The notes under the pieces: generated by a model
The model's database searches: none
Told to the model about the DNA's origin: nothing
What the model saw: only the letters and a program-made list of their open reading frames with translations
Shown: piece by piece, positions 42,098 to 50,396 of the stretch
Layout of the letters: the number at the start of each line of letters is the position of its first letter
Numbering within the stretch: the stretch's first letter is position 1
Made by a program: the position numbers and the translations under genes
Assembly (NCBI RefSeq): GCF_036099295.1
Contig: NZ_CP107976.1
Span: 7,626,001-7,690,000 of the forward strand
Direction: 5' to 3'
Source: Streptomyces sp. NBC_00358
Lineage (GTDB): Bacteria; Actinomycetota; Actinomycetes; Streptomycetales; Streptomycetaceae
Length of the DNA stretch: 64,000 nucleotides

Positions 42098-43597
42098 ATG
42101 GCCCAGTGGACTTCGGCGGTAGGGGCCGCACAGCTCGCCCGGCTCCTCAACTCCCAGCAGGAGCGGCCGGCGGGCCCGGGGACCCGGCGTCCGCCCGCGT
42201 ACCGCGCGCTGGCGGACGGCGTGCGGCTGCTCGTCCTCGAAGGGAGGGTCCCGGTCGCCGCGCGGCTGCCCGCCGAACGGGAGCTGGCGCTGGCCCTGTC
42301 CGTCAGCCGTACGACCGTCGCCGCGGCCTACGAGGCGCTGCGGGCCGAGGGCTTCCTGGAGTCCCGCCGCGGAGCCGGTAGCTGGACCGCGGTCCCCGCC
42401 GGGAACCCGCTGCCCGCGCGAGGCCTGGAACCGCTGCCTCCCGAGACCCTCGGCTCGATGATCGACCTCGGCTGCGCCGCGCTGCCCGCGCCCGAGCCGT
42501 GGCTGACCCGCAGTGTCCAGGGCGCCCTGGAGGAACTGCCACCGTACGCGCACACGCACGGCGACTATCCGGCCGGGCTGCCCGCGCTGCGCGCGATGCT
42601 CGCCGAGCGGTACACGGCACGCGGTATCCCCACCATGCCCGAGCAGATCATGGTGACCACCGGCGCCATGGGCGCGATCGACGCGATCTGCCACCTGTTC
42701 GCGGGCCGAGGCGAGCGCATCGCCGTCGAGTCGCCCTCGTACGCCAACATCCTCCAGCTGATGCGCGAGGCCGGGGCCCGGCTGGTGCCCGTCGCGATGG
42801 CCGAGGGGCTCGCCGGCTGGGACATGGACCGCTGGCGCCAGGTCCTGCGCGACGCGGCGCCCCGGCTCGCGTACGTCGTCGCCGACTTCCACAATCCCAC
42901 CGGGGCGCTCGCCGGCGAGGACCAGCGGCGGGGGCTGGTGGACGCGGCGCGATCGGCGGGCACCGTCCTCGTGGTCGACGAGACGATGAGCGAACTGCAC
43001 CTCGACGACGGTCTGGAGATGCCGCGTCCGGTGTGCGGCTTCGACCCGGCGGGCTCGACCGTGATCACGGTGGGCTCGGCGAGCAAGGCCTTCTGGGCGG
43101 GCATGCGGATCGGCTGGGTGCGGGCCGCGCCCGACGTCATCCGCAGCCTGGTCGCCGCGCGCGCCTACGCCGATCTCGGTACGCCCGTGCTGGAGCAGCT
43201 CGCGGTGAACTGGCTGCTGAGCACGGGGGGCTGGGAGCAGGCGGTCGACATCCGGCGCGGCCAGGCCCGGGACAACCGCGACGACCTAGTCGCGGCCCTC
43301 CGCAGGGAGCTGCCCCGGTGGGAGTTCTCGGTGCCGCGCGGCGGCCTCACCCTGTGGGTGCGCACGGGCGGTCTGTCCGGGTCGCGGCTGGCCGAGGTCG
43401 GCGAACGTGTCGGCGTACGGGTGCCCTCGGGGCCCCGGTTCGGGGTGGACGGCGCCTTCGAAGGCTATGTGCGACTCCCCTTCACCGTGGGCGGTGCGGT
43501 CGCGGACGAGGCGGCGGCGCGGCTCGCCGCGGCCGCCCGGCTGGTGGAGACCGGCGTGAGCGGCGGGGACGACGGCCCACGGACGTTCGTGGCGTAG
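42098..43597 (+). CDS. MocR-type PLP-dependent regulator
   Basis: A 499-aa fusion of a GntR winged helix (about 28-105, RLPAERELALALSVSRTTVAAAYEALRAEGFLESRRGAGSW) to a fold-type-I aminotransferase domain. The PLP lysine is Lys330 in GSASKAFWAGMRIGW, with FHNPTGAL (PLP pocket) and the DETMSEL loop upstream. It is divergent from the YczE gene, the typical arrangement of YczE-MocR pairs. The sequence TGGCC recurs at 42020, 42067 and 42099, perhaps part of direct-repeat operators. ATG at 42098 follows AAGGTGG. Confidence 0.88.
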   Translation: MAQWTSAVGAAQLARLLNSQQERPAGPGTRRPPAYRALADGVRLLVLEGRVPVAARLPAERELALALSVSRTTVAAAYEALRAEGFLESRRGAGSWTAVPAGNPLPARGLEPLPPETLGSMIDLGCAALPAPEPWLTRSVQGALEELPPYAHTHGDYPAGLPALRAMLAERYTARGIPTMPEQIMVTTGAMGAIDAICHLFAGRGERIAVESPSYANILQLMREAGARLVPVAMAEGLAGWDMDRWRQVLRDAAPRLAYVVADFHNPTGALAGEDQRRGLVDAARSAGTVLVVDETMSELHLDDGLEMPRPVCGFDPAGSTVITVGSASKAFWAGMRIGWVRAAPDVIRSLVAARAYADLGTPVLEQLAVNWLLSTGGWEQAVDIRRGQARDNRDDLVAALRRELPRWEFSVPRGGLTLWVRTGGLSGSRLAEVGERVGVRVPSGPRFGVDGAFEGYVRLPFTVGGAVADEAAARLAAAARLVETGVSGGDDGPRTFVA

Positions 43598-43611
43598 CCG
43601 AACGGACGCGG

Positions 43612-43686
43612 GCTCGACCCATGTGGGCTGGATCCATGTGGGCTCGATCCATGGGGGGTCGGTGCACGCGGGCCCGACCCATGTGT
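43612..43686. repeat. 15-bp imperfect tandem repeat, five units
   Basis: The units GCTCGACCCATGTGG, GCTGGATCCATGTGG, GCTCGATCCATGGGG, GGTCGGTGCACGCGG and GCCCGACCCATGTGT follow one another exactly every 15 bp after the MocR stop. They lead straight into the terminator stem. The fourth unit is the most diverged. Confidence 0.7.
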
Positions 43687-43738
43687 ACGCCGGAGGGGCC
43701 GGAGACCCGCCCGGGTCTCCGGCCCCTCCGGCGTACAC
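43683..43738. terminator. Perfect 26-bp stem hairpin, bidirectional terminator
   Basis: The arms 43683-43708 and 43713-43738 (beginning GTGTACGCCGGAGGGG) are perfect complements with a 4-nt loop. It separates the convergent MocR and FtsK-like genes. The arms are unusually long and perfect for a chromosomal terminator. Confidence 0.85.
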
Positions 43739-43759
43739 GTGAGGGCGGGGGTGGTGTTC

Positions 43760-45337
43760 CTACCCCTCCGCCGCCGCGATCCCGGCGACTTCGGCGACCT
43801 CGGAGGGCGCCTGTTCCGCGTCTCCCGGCGTGGTCCGCTCCGGGAGGAGGTCGAGCACCGCCCGCCGGTGCGTCTCGCTCGTGGCGTCGTCGTACGGGTC
43901 CGGTGTGGCCGGGACCTGGAGGCGCAGGACGGGACCCGTGCCGAGGCGGGCGTAGCCGCGGCCCGTCGGCACCTCCCGGGTCGGGGTGGTGTGCGGGGGC
44001 GCACCCAGGACCGCTTCGAGCTGGGAGGCCGAGGCGGCGCCGAGCACCACGCGCGCGCGGGTGTGCTGCCGTACCGCGTCACTGAGGAAGTCGAGGTTCT
44101 CGAAGTGCTCGGCGATCACGAGGGTGACGCCCGCCGCGCGGCCGTGCCGGAGCGGAATCTGGAGCAGGGCCTGCGGGTCCCCCCGTCCGTCGGCGGCGGC
44201 CAGATGGCCGAGCGCGCCCGGCCGGTCCAGCAGGATCCACAGCGGGTTCTTGATGTCGTCGGGGGCCGGATGCCCCGCCTGGCGGGCGCGGTTCGCGGCG
44301 ATCAGCCGTCGCTCCGTCTCGTGCGCCGCCCATTCCAGACTGGCGATCGCCCCGGCCGCCGCGCACTCGACGGCCAGTACGCCGTCCCGCCCGGTCAGGC
44401 ACGCGAACTCGCCGGTGCCGCCGCCGTCGACGATGACGACATCGCCGTACTGGAGGGCCTGCAGGGCGATGGAGCGCAGCAGGGTGGTCGTGCCGGTGCC
44501 CGGTTCGCCCGTGATCAGCAGGTGCGGCTCGGTGGAGCGGGCGCCCGTGCGCCAGACGACCGGCGGAACGTCACGCCGTTCCTCGCCGTGGGTGAGGGGG
44601 AGCGTGCGCTGGACGTCGGCCGGATCGGTGAAGCCGAGGACCGTCTCGCCGGGCGCGGTGACGAAGCGCTGGGCGGCGATGTCGGTCGGGAGGGGCGGCA
44701 GGACGGTGACGGTGAGTTCGTTGCCCTCCTCGTCCCAGTCGAAGTGGTACTCGCGGCCGCGGCCCGACTTGGCGTGCAGGAGCTGCTCGATGCGGGCACG
44801 GGAGTCCGGCTCGCCGTCCGTGAAGTACGCCGGGTAGTGGACGAGCAGACGGGAGATCCGTCCGTCGTCGTCGAAGTCGTACGAGGTGAAGGCCTTCTCC
44901 CAGTCGCCGCCGTGGGCGTACAGGGGAGCGGGGTCCTCGGCGGCGCAGAAGTACGGGACGAGGGCTTCGTAGAGGGACTGCAGACGTCCGGTCTGTGCCT
45001 CGTCGGGACCGGTCGCGGGCGGTGGGGTGCGCTCGCGACCGGTCCAGGCCGCCGCCGCCATCAGACTGATGACGGCGAGCAGCGGTCCGTACGGCACCAG
45101 GGCCACGACCAGGATCACCGAGGCCACCAGGAACAGCAGCGGTCCGCGCCGGTCCTTGGGGGTGGCGGCCCACTTGCGCCGTCCGGCGGCGGCCAGCCGG
45201 CGCAGTCCACGGGTGACCGTGATCAGTGGATGGAGGACATCGGTGGCGCTGTCGGCTGCCGTCCGGGCCAGCTCCCGGCTCTTGGCGATCTGTGCGGTGC
45301 CGTTGCTGAGGATGCGGGGGAGAGGGCGCCGAGCCAC
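43760..45337 (-). CDS. FtsK/TraSA-like membrane protein with degenerate P-loop
   Basis: A 525-aa protein with two membrane helices (about residues 67-101, PLLFLVASVILVVALVPYGPLLAVISL) and a C-terminal FtsK-like RecA fold. The P-loop at residues 277-284 reads GEPGTGTT: the invariant lysine of GxxxxGK[ST] is replaced by threonine. The Walker B region is PLWILLDRPG without the usual Glu. ATP hydrolysis is therefore doubtful. The GTG start at 45337 follows CAGGAGA. It is downstream of a 64-aa membrane protein in the same operon. The role is unknown; relation to plasmid transfer proteins is inferred. Confidence 0.75.
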   Translation of the reverse strand: MARRPLPRILSNGTAQIAKSRELARTAADSATDVLHPLITVTRGLRRLAAAGRRKWAATPKDRRGPLLFLVASVILVVALVPYGPLLAVISLMAAAAWTGRERTPPPATGPDEAQTGRLQSLYEALVPYFCAAEDPAPLYAHGGDWEKAFTSYDFDDDGRISRLLVHYPAYFTDGEPDSRARIEQLLHAKSGRGREYHFDWDEEGNELTVTVLPPLPTDIAAQRFVTAPGETVLGFTDPADVQRTLPLTHGEERRDVPPVVWRTGARSTEPHLLITGEPGTGTTTLLRSIALQALQYGDVVIVDGGGTGEFACLTGRDGVLAVECAAAGAIASLEWAAHETERRLIAANRARQAGHPAPDDIKNPLWILLDRPGALGHLAAADGRGDPQALLQIPLRHGRAAGVTLVIAEHFENLDFLSDAVRQHTRARVVLGAASASQLEAVLGAPPHTTPTREVPTGRGYARLGTGPVLRLQVPATPDPYDDATSETHRRAVLDLLPERTTPGDAEQAPSEVAEVAGIAAAEG

Positions 45338-45376
45338 TGCTGTCTCCTGGAGGTGCGTACGAGGTGGGGGACGTCG

Positions 45377-45571
45377 TCAGAACTTGATCCCGCCGAGGAG
45401 GCCCGCCAGGCTCTCCCCGCCGGCCTTGATGCTCGGCGCGATGGCCGTGCTCGCGAGGTAGAAGCCGAAGAGTGCGGCCACCAGTGCGTGCGACGCCTTC
45501 AGTCCGTCCTTCTTGAAGAAGAGGAAGACGATGATGCCGAGAAGGACGACGCCTGACATGGACAGAATCAT
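45377..45571 (-). CDS. Small two-helix membrane protein, 64 aa
   Basis: A 64-aa protein with an N-terminal hydrophobic segment MSGVVLLGIIVFLFF, a lysine turn (KKDGLK), a second hydrophobic segment ASHALVAALFGFYLASTAIAP, and a short Gly-rich tail. The ATG at 45571 has CCAGGAGAG upstream. It precedes the FtsK-like gene by 39 bp and is probably its partner. Small proteins of this shape accompany FtsK-like transfer proteins in Streptomyces. The function is not known. Confidence 0.78.
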   Translation of the reverse strand: MILSMSGVVLLGIIVFLFFKKDGLKASHALVAALFGFYLASTAIAPSIKAGGESLAGLLGGIKF

Positions 45572-45653
45572 TTGAGCTCTCCTGGTTCGTGGGGACGGTC
45601 ACCATGAGTTGTTCCAGGATCACAGCATGTATCCATACGATAAAAGGTGCAAC

Positions 45654-45680
45654 TGGGTGAAATACGACTGATTTCACCCA
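45654..45680. promoter_or_regulatory. Perfect 10-bp inverted repeat, candidate operator
   Basis: TGGGTGAAAT and ATTTCACCCA are perfect 10-bp arms around ACGACTG, in unusually AT-rich DNA. It lies 83 bp upstream of the small membrane protein gene, next to a possible minus-strand promoter, TTGCAC at 45653-45648. It is likely an operator for the membrane protein/FtsK-like operon. Confidence 0.55.
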
Positions 45681-45830
45681 CGCGGTGGAGCTGTCTTGAG
45701 CCGCCTGAGCTGGTCTGTTGCTTCCGATGCGTACTTTGTGATCTTTGCCGTGGGCGGTGCCGTCATGTGCCGCCGGAGCCAGTACCCTGTCGATTCACCC
45801 GAACGGTTGCAGTGAGAGGCGGTCCGGCCG

Positions 45831-46223
45831 ATGAGCGAAGCCCCCGATCCGGAGGTCGTGGAGCTGGCGACCAAGATCTTCGATCTGGCGCGCCGCGGTG
45901 AGACGGAGACGCTCGTGGCGTACGTCGACGCGGGTGTACCGGCCGACCTCACCAACGACCGCGGCGACTCGCTCGTGATGCTCGCCGCCTACCACGGCCA
46001 CGCGGAGGCGGTCCGCGCCCTCCTGGAGCGCGGTGCCGAGGCCGACCGTGTCAACGACCGGGGCCAGACCCCGCTCGCCGGTGCCGTCTTCAAGGGTGAG
46101 GACGCCGTCGTCCGGGTCCTCCTGGCCGCCGGCGCCGATCCGGCCGCGGGCACCCCCTCGGCCCTCGACACGGCGCGCATGTTCGCCAAGACCGATGTGC
46201 TCGAACTGTTCGGCACGTCGTGA
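45831..46223 (+). CDS. Ankyrin-repeat protein
   Basis: A 130-aa cytoplasmic protein with three ankyrin repeats: GETETLVAYVDAGVPADLTNDRGDSLVMLAAYHGHAEAVRALLERGAEADRVNDRGQTPLAGAVFKGEDAVVRVLLAAGADP in sequence (shown split across the repeats GDSLVMLAAYHGH and GQTPLAGAVFKGE). Such proteins mediate protein-protein contacts; the partner is unknown. The ATG at 45831 follows GAGAGG. Similar short ankyrin proteins are common in Streptomyces, sometimes beside catalases, but none is here. Confidence 0.85.
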   Translation: MSEAPDPEVVELATKIFDLARRGETETLVAYVDAGVPADLTNDRGDSLVMLAAYHGHAEAVRALLERGAEADRVNDRGQTPLAGAVFKGEDAVVRVLLAAGADPAAGTPSALDTARMFAKTDVLELFGTS

Positions 46224-46418
46224 CTCGAACGTTCTGACCAGGCGGAACGCAGGAAAAAAGGGAGGCGGTACGGGGCCGCCGGAAATACGGTCGCGGCAGG
46301 AAGAACAGCCGAGTCATCATGACGACGTGATTCACGGACGTGATGGCTGGGCAGAAGTTGCCGCACCGCGCGGGCCGTGACGCGGCCCGCATGGGCCACC
46401 GACGAGAGGCAGAGGAAG

Positions 46419-46478
46419 ATGGTCTACAGCAAGCAAGAGACGGCGGGCGCCCCGACGTGTTGTCACGCGGCCAGGTAA
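46419..46478 (+). CDS. 19-codon micro-ORF (MVYSKQETAGAPTCCHAAR)
   Basis: ATG at 46419 preceded by AGAGGAAG at normal spacing, then 19 codons ending in TAA at 46476-46478. The peptide is MVYSKQETAGAPTCCHAAR, with a Cys-Cys pair near the C terminus. It ends 45 bp before the HEAT-repeat gene in the same direction. It could be a leader peptide sensing cysteine or translation, or a small functional peptide. Support is the strong ribosome binding site and my recollection that near-identical peptides precede this gene in other Streptomyces. Confidence 0.55.
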   Translation: MVYSKQETAGAPTCCHAAR

Positions 46479-46523
46479 TGCAGGATCCCGGTTGCGTCGA
46501 CGCTTGATGTGAGGCTGTTTCCC

Positions 46524-47942
46524 ATGTTCGATCCGGTCATAGCGCCCAGCGGAACCCTGCTCGGCCTGCTCCAGAGGGGCCGCGGCGACGGCACGCTGCA
46601 CGCGCTCACCGCACCGCGGGCCGAAGCGCTCGCGGCACTGAACCACTGTGTGCTGAGCGACCCCCGCCACGACTGGCAGGTGGAGAACCGCTCCCTGTAC
46701 TACGCCCGTCTCTACCTCGATCTCAGCGGTGAGCTCGACGAGATCGAGCGGCACCTCTTCGACGCCGAGGACGTCCTCGACGACTGCGAGTCACGCACCG
46801 GGCTCGCCCTCGCGGTCCTCGGACACCTCGCCTCGTACGGCAGGCGCGACGCGCTCGCGCTGCTGCGCCGGTACGCGGCCGTCGGCTCCAACTGGGCCTG
46901 GGCGCTCGACGAACTGGCCCTTCGGGACGACGACGCGGGCCTGCGCGCCCTCGCCGCCCCCGTGCTCGCCCGGTTCCCGGCCGATCCGGAGGGCGAGGCC
47001 GCCCTCGCCGCCGTCGTACGCGACTCCTTCGAGCCACGGCCCTGGCGGCTGTGGGCCGACGATCCGCGTGCGTCCGTCGCCACCCGCGTGCGCGCCGCCC
47101 AGGAATCCGGGTCGTTCGACCGCTGGCAGCGCCAGATGCGACCGTCCGGGCCCCGCCCCGGGTGGAGTGTCGGCGCCGTCTTCGAGTGGGCCCAGCAGGG
47201 CCTCGACCGCGGAGCCGCGCTGCACGTCCCCGCCGCCCGCTGCCTGACCGCCGTCGCCGGACCGGAGGACCGTCCCGAGATCGTCGAGGCCGCGCGTCAC
47301 GGCGGGGAGGGAGCCCGCTGCACGGCCCTGCGCTATCTCGCCGACGGAAACGACCCGGACGCCCTCGACCTGATCGAGGCGGCGTCCGCCGCCGCCTCGA
47401 CGACCGTCGCCGAGGCCGCCGTCGACGCCTTCGAACGGATGCGGAGCGTCGCCGCCGTGGACCGGGCCCGGGGCTGGGCGCACCGGCCCGACGCCCTCGG
47501 CGCCGCCGCCGGCCGGATGCTCGCCTGCCGGGGCGGGGCACAGGACCGCGACCTCGTCCTCGCCGCCCTGCGCGAGGCCGTTCGGGGCGAGGGCCCCGAC
47601 GCGCCGACCCTGTGGACCCTCGTCGACGGCACCGGACGGCTCGGCATCGCCTGCGCCGCCCCCGTGCTGCGGCACATCTACCGGGAGACGGCGTCATCGC
47701 ATCTGCGCCAGCGCGCCGCCCGTGCCCTGGCCGCCACCGACCCCTCCTTCCCCGCCGGCTTCGCCGTCGAGTGCCTGTGGGACTGCGAGGAGACCACGCG
47801 CGAGATCGCCGCCCGGCACGCCGAGACCGGTGACGCGCGCGTGGTGGACCAGCTGCGCCGACTGGCGGCGGATCCGGCCGAGGAGGCCGAAGTCCAGACA
47901 GCCGTACGGAGCAGGATCGGGCCCGACATGCCGGCCGTATGA
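46524..47942 (+). CDS. HEAT-repeat protein
   Basis: A 472-aa soluble protein made of helical HEAT-like repeats, seen as recurring segments such as ALAVLGHLASYGRRDALALLRRYAAVGSNWAW, PEIVEAARHGGEGARCTALRYLADG and APVLRHIYRETASSHLRQRAARALAATDP. Function unknown; a scaffold role is likely. I take the ATG at 46524 (MFDPVIAPSG), which has GAGG upstream, over the GTG at 46509. It follows the 19-codon ORF and is probably cotranscribed. Confidence 0.82.
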   Translation: MFDPVIAPSGTLLGLLQRGRGDGTLHALTAPRAEALAALNHCVLSDPRHDWQVENRSLYYARLYLDLSGELDEIERHLFDAEDVLDDCESRTGLALAVLGHLASYGRRDALALLRRYAAVGSNWAWALDELALRDDDAGLRALAAPVLARFPADPEGEAALAAVVRDSFEPRPWRLWADDPRASVATRVRAAQESGSFDRWQRQMRPSGPRPGWSVGAVFEWAQQGLDRGAALHVPAARCLTAVAGPEDRPEIVEAARHGGEGARCTALRYLADGNDPDALDLIEAASAAASTTVAEAAVDAFERMRSVAAVDRARGWAHRPDALGAAAGRMLACRGGAQDRDLVLAALREAVRGEGPDAPTLWTLVDGTGRLGIACAAPVLRHIYRETASSHLRQRAARALAATDPSFPAGFAVECLWDCEETTREIAARHAETGDARVVDQLRRLAADPAEEAEVQTAVRSRIGPDMPAV

Positions 47943-48081
47943 ACGTTCGGCGACCCGGGAGTCAGGAGCGCGTGGACGGGGGCTGACCTGGACGGGTGCG
48001 GAGCGCAACGCTCACGGGACGTTCATCGCTCGCATAGATCGACGTTGACGCGGCCACGTCCAGTGCGGCGAGAACACCCGT

Positions 48082-49245
48082 ATGCGTGTCGTCATCGTGA
48101 CCGAATCCTTTCCCCCCGATGTGAACGGCGTGGCCCACTGCGCGCTCCAGACCGCCCGGCACCTCGTCGATCGCGGTCACGCTCCCCTTGTCGTCGCCCC
48201 CGCCACCTCCCCCAGGATCTCCGCCGCCCCCGAACAGGGAGGGGCTCCCACCGGGCTCGGGCCCGACGCCCTCGCGCCCTGCCCGGTCGTCCGCGTCCCC
48301 TCGATCCCGCTCCCGGGCTATCCCCAGGTCCGCGTCGCCCTCCCCAGCCGGCGTGTCGCCGCGGCCATCACCGAGCACCGGGCCGACCTGGTCCACCTGG
48401 CCAGCCCCTTCGTCCTCGGCGTCCGCGGCATGGCCGCCGCCTCCCGGCTCGGCATCCCCGCCGTGGCCGTCTACCAGACCGACCTCGCGGGATACGCCCG
48501 CACGTACATCAGCGCGGGTGAGGCCACCGCGTGGCGGCGCATCCGCTCCGTGCACGCCGCGGCCGACCGGACGCTCGCCCCGTCCAGCGCGGCCCTGCGC
48601 GACCTGGAGGCGCACGGCGTGCCCAGGGTGCGGCTGTGGGCGCGCGGTGTCGACACGGACCGTTTCCGTCCCGACCGCCGCGACGAGGCGCTGCGCCGCC
48701 GGCTGGCGCCCGACGGCGAGCTGATCGTCGGCTACGTCGGCCGGCTCGCCCCCGAGAAGCACGTCGAACTGCTCTCAGGGGTCTGCGGCTTGGACGGCGT
48801 CCGCGTCGTCGTGGTCGGCGACGGACCCAGCGAGGCCACCCTGCGCGGCGCGCTCCCCGGCGCGGTCTTCCTCGGCCGGCGGACCGGAGACGAACTCGCC
48901 CGGATCTTCGCGTCGCTGGACGTCTTCGCGCACACCGGCCCCTTCGAGACCTTCTGCCAGACCGTGCAGGAGGCCATGGCCAGCGCAGTGCCCGTCGTCG
49001 CGCCCGCCGTGGGCGGACCGCTCGACCTGGTCGCCCACGGGCGCACCGGGCTGCTCGTCCCGCCGCGCGACGCCGACGCGGTCCGGGACGCGGTGCGCGC
49101 GCTGGCCGCCGATCCTGGGCTCCGGGCCGCCTACGGCGCCGCCGGGCACGCCATGGTCGAGGGCCGCACCTGGGCCGCGGTGGGCGACCAGCTCATCGGC
49201 CACTACGAGGATGTGCTCTTCGCACGGAAGCTGGTGGCGGCATGA
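48082..49245 (+). CDS. GT4-family glycosyltransferase (mannosyltransferase type)
   Basis: A 387-aa retaining GT-B glycosyltransferase of the alpha-mannosyltransferase type. The acceptor domain begins MRVVIVTESFPPDVNGVAHCALQTARHL. The donor domain has GYVGRLAPEKHVELL and the E-x7-E motif in GPFETFCQTVQEAMASAVPVVAPAVGGPLDLV. It resembles MgtA/PimB-like enzymes that use GDP-mannose to build glycolipids. It is the first gene of a three-gene coupled operon and overlaps the next glycosyltransferase by 4 bp. Confidence 0.85.
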   Translation: MRVVIVTESFPPDVNGVAHCALQTARHLVDRGHAPLVVAPATSPRISAAPEQGGAPTGLGPDALAPCPVVRVPSIPLPGYPQVRVALPSRRVAAAITEHRADLVHLASPFVLGVRGMAAASRLGIPAVAVYQTDLAGYARTYISAGEATAWRRIRSVHAAADRTLAPSSAALRDLEAHGVPRVRLWARGVDTDRFRPDRRDEALRRRLAPDGELIVGYVGRLAPEKHVELLSGVCGLDGVRVVVVGDGPSEATLRGALPGAVFLGRRTGDELARIFASLDVFAHTGPFETFCQTVQEAMASAVPVVAPAVGGPLDLVAHGRTGLLVPPRDADAVRDAVRALAADPGLRAAYGAAGHAMVEGRTWAAVGDQLIGHYEDVLFARKLVAA

Positions 49246-50396
49246 GTCTGCGCATCGTAAGGCTCGCCAACTTCGTCGCCCCTTCCTCCGGCGGTCTGCG
49301 CACCGCGCTGCGGGAGCTGGGCGCCGGCTATCTGGCCGCCGGCCACGAACCGGTGCTCGTCATACCCGGCGAGCGCGCGAGCGACCGCGACACCGGGCAG
49401 GGACGGGTGATCACGCTGCCCAGCCCGCTGCTGCCCGGGACCGGCGGCTATCGGGTCCTCACGGACAGACGGCGGGTGGCCCGGCTCCTGGAGTCGCTCG
49501 CCCCGGACCGGATCGAGGTCTCCGACCGCACCACCCTGCGCTGGACCGGCGTCTGGGCGCGACGGGCCCGGGTGCCCGCGGTGATGGTCTCCCACGAGAC
49601 CGCCGACGGGGTGCTGCGGACCTGGGGACTGCCCGAGGGGATGGCCCGGCGGACCGCCGACGCCCTCAACGTCCGTACGGCGCACACCTATTCACGGGTG
49701 GTGTGCACCACGGAGTTCGCCGAGCGCGAGTTCGTGCGCATCGGCGCCCGCAATGTCGTACGCGCCCCCCTGGGCGTCGACCTGGTGAACCGGCACCCGG
49801 AACTGCGGGATGCGGCACTGCGTGCCCGTCACGCGCGCGCGGACCAGGTCCTGCTCGTGATGTGCTCCCGGCTCTCGGTCGAGAAGCGTCCCGGTACGGC
49901 GCTCGACGCGCTGGAGGCGCTGCTGCGGCGCGGCGAGCGGGCCGTGCTCGTCGTCGCCGGGGACGGACCGCTCAGGGCCCGGCTGGAACAGCGGGCCCGG
50001 GAACGGAGGCTGCCCGTCACCTTCCTCGGGCACATCGCCGACCGCACCCTGCTCGGTTCGCTCCAGGCCTCGGCGGACGTGTGCCTGGCACCCGGGCCCG
50101 CGGAGACCTTCGGGCTCGCCGCCCTGGAGGCGATGGCCTGCGGCACCCCCGTGGTCGCCAGCTCGCTCTCCGCCCTGCCGGAGATCGTCGGCTCCGCCGG
50201 CGCGACCGCCGCGGACAGCGGGGACTCCTTCGCGGACGCGGTACGGCTGCTGCTCGGCCGTCCCGAACGCGGGCGCAGGCAGGCCGCACGCGCGCGTGCC
50301 GAGTGCTTCGGCTGGGACGCCGCCGTGTCGGGCTTCCTGGCCGCTCACGACGCCGTGGCCGGAACACGGCCGCGTCTCCAGGAGGGCGTGGCATGA
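49242..50396 (+). CDS. GT4-family glycosyltransferase, second copy
   Basis: A 384-aa GT-B glycosyltransferase, a distant paralogue of the preceding enzyme. The N domain starts LRIVRLANFVAPSSGGLRTALRELGAGYLAAGH, and the C domain has MCSRLSVEKRPGTALDALEAL, FLGHIADRTLLGSL and the E-x7-E motif in GPAETFGLAALEAMACGTPVVASSLSALPEIV. The sugar donor is probably GDP-mannose or a related nucleotide sugar. The ATG overlaps the upstream stop by 4 bp, and its stop overlaps the SGNH hydrolase start. Confidence 0.85.
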   Translation: MSLRIVRLANFVAPSSGGLRTALRELGAGYLAAGHEPVLVIPGERASDRDTGQGRVITLPSPLLPGTGGYRVLTDRRRVARLLESLAPDRIEVSDRTTLRWTGVWARRARVPAVMVSHETADGVLRTWGLPEGMARRTADALNVRTAHTYSRVVCTTEFAEREFVRIGARNVVRAPLGVDLVNRHPELRDAALRARHARADQVLLVMCSRLSVEKRPGTALDALEALLRRGERAVLVVAGDGPLRARLEQRARERRLPVTFLGHIADRTLLGSLQASADVCLAPGPAETFGLAALEAMACGTPVVASSLSALPEIVGSAGATAADSGDSFADAVRLLLGRPERGRRQAARARAECFGWDAAVSGFLAAHDAVAGTRPRLQEGVA

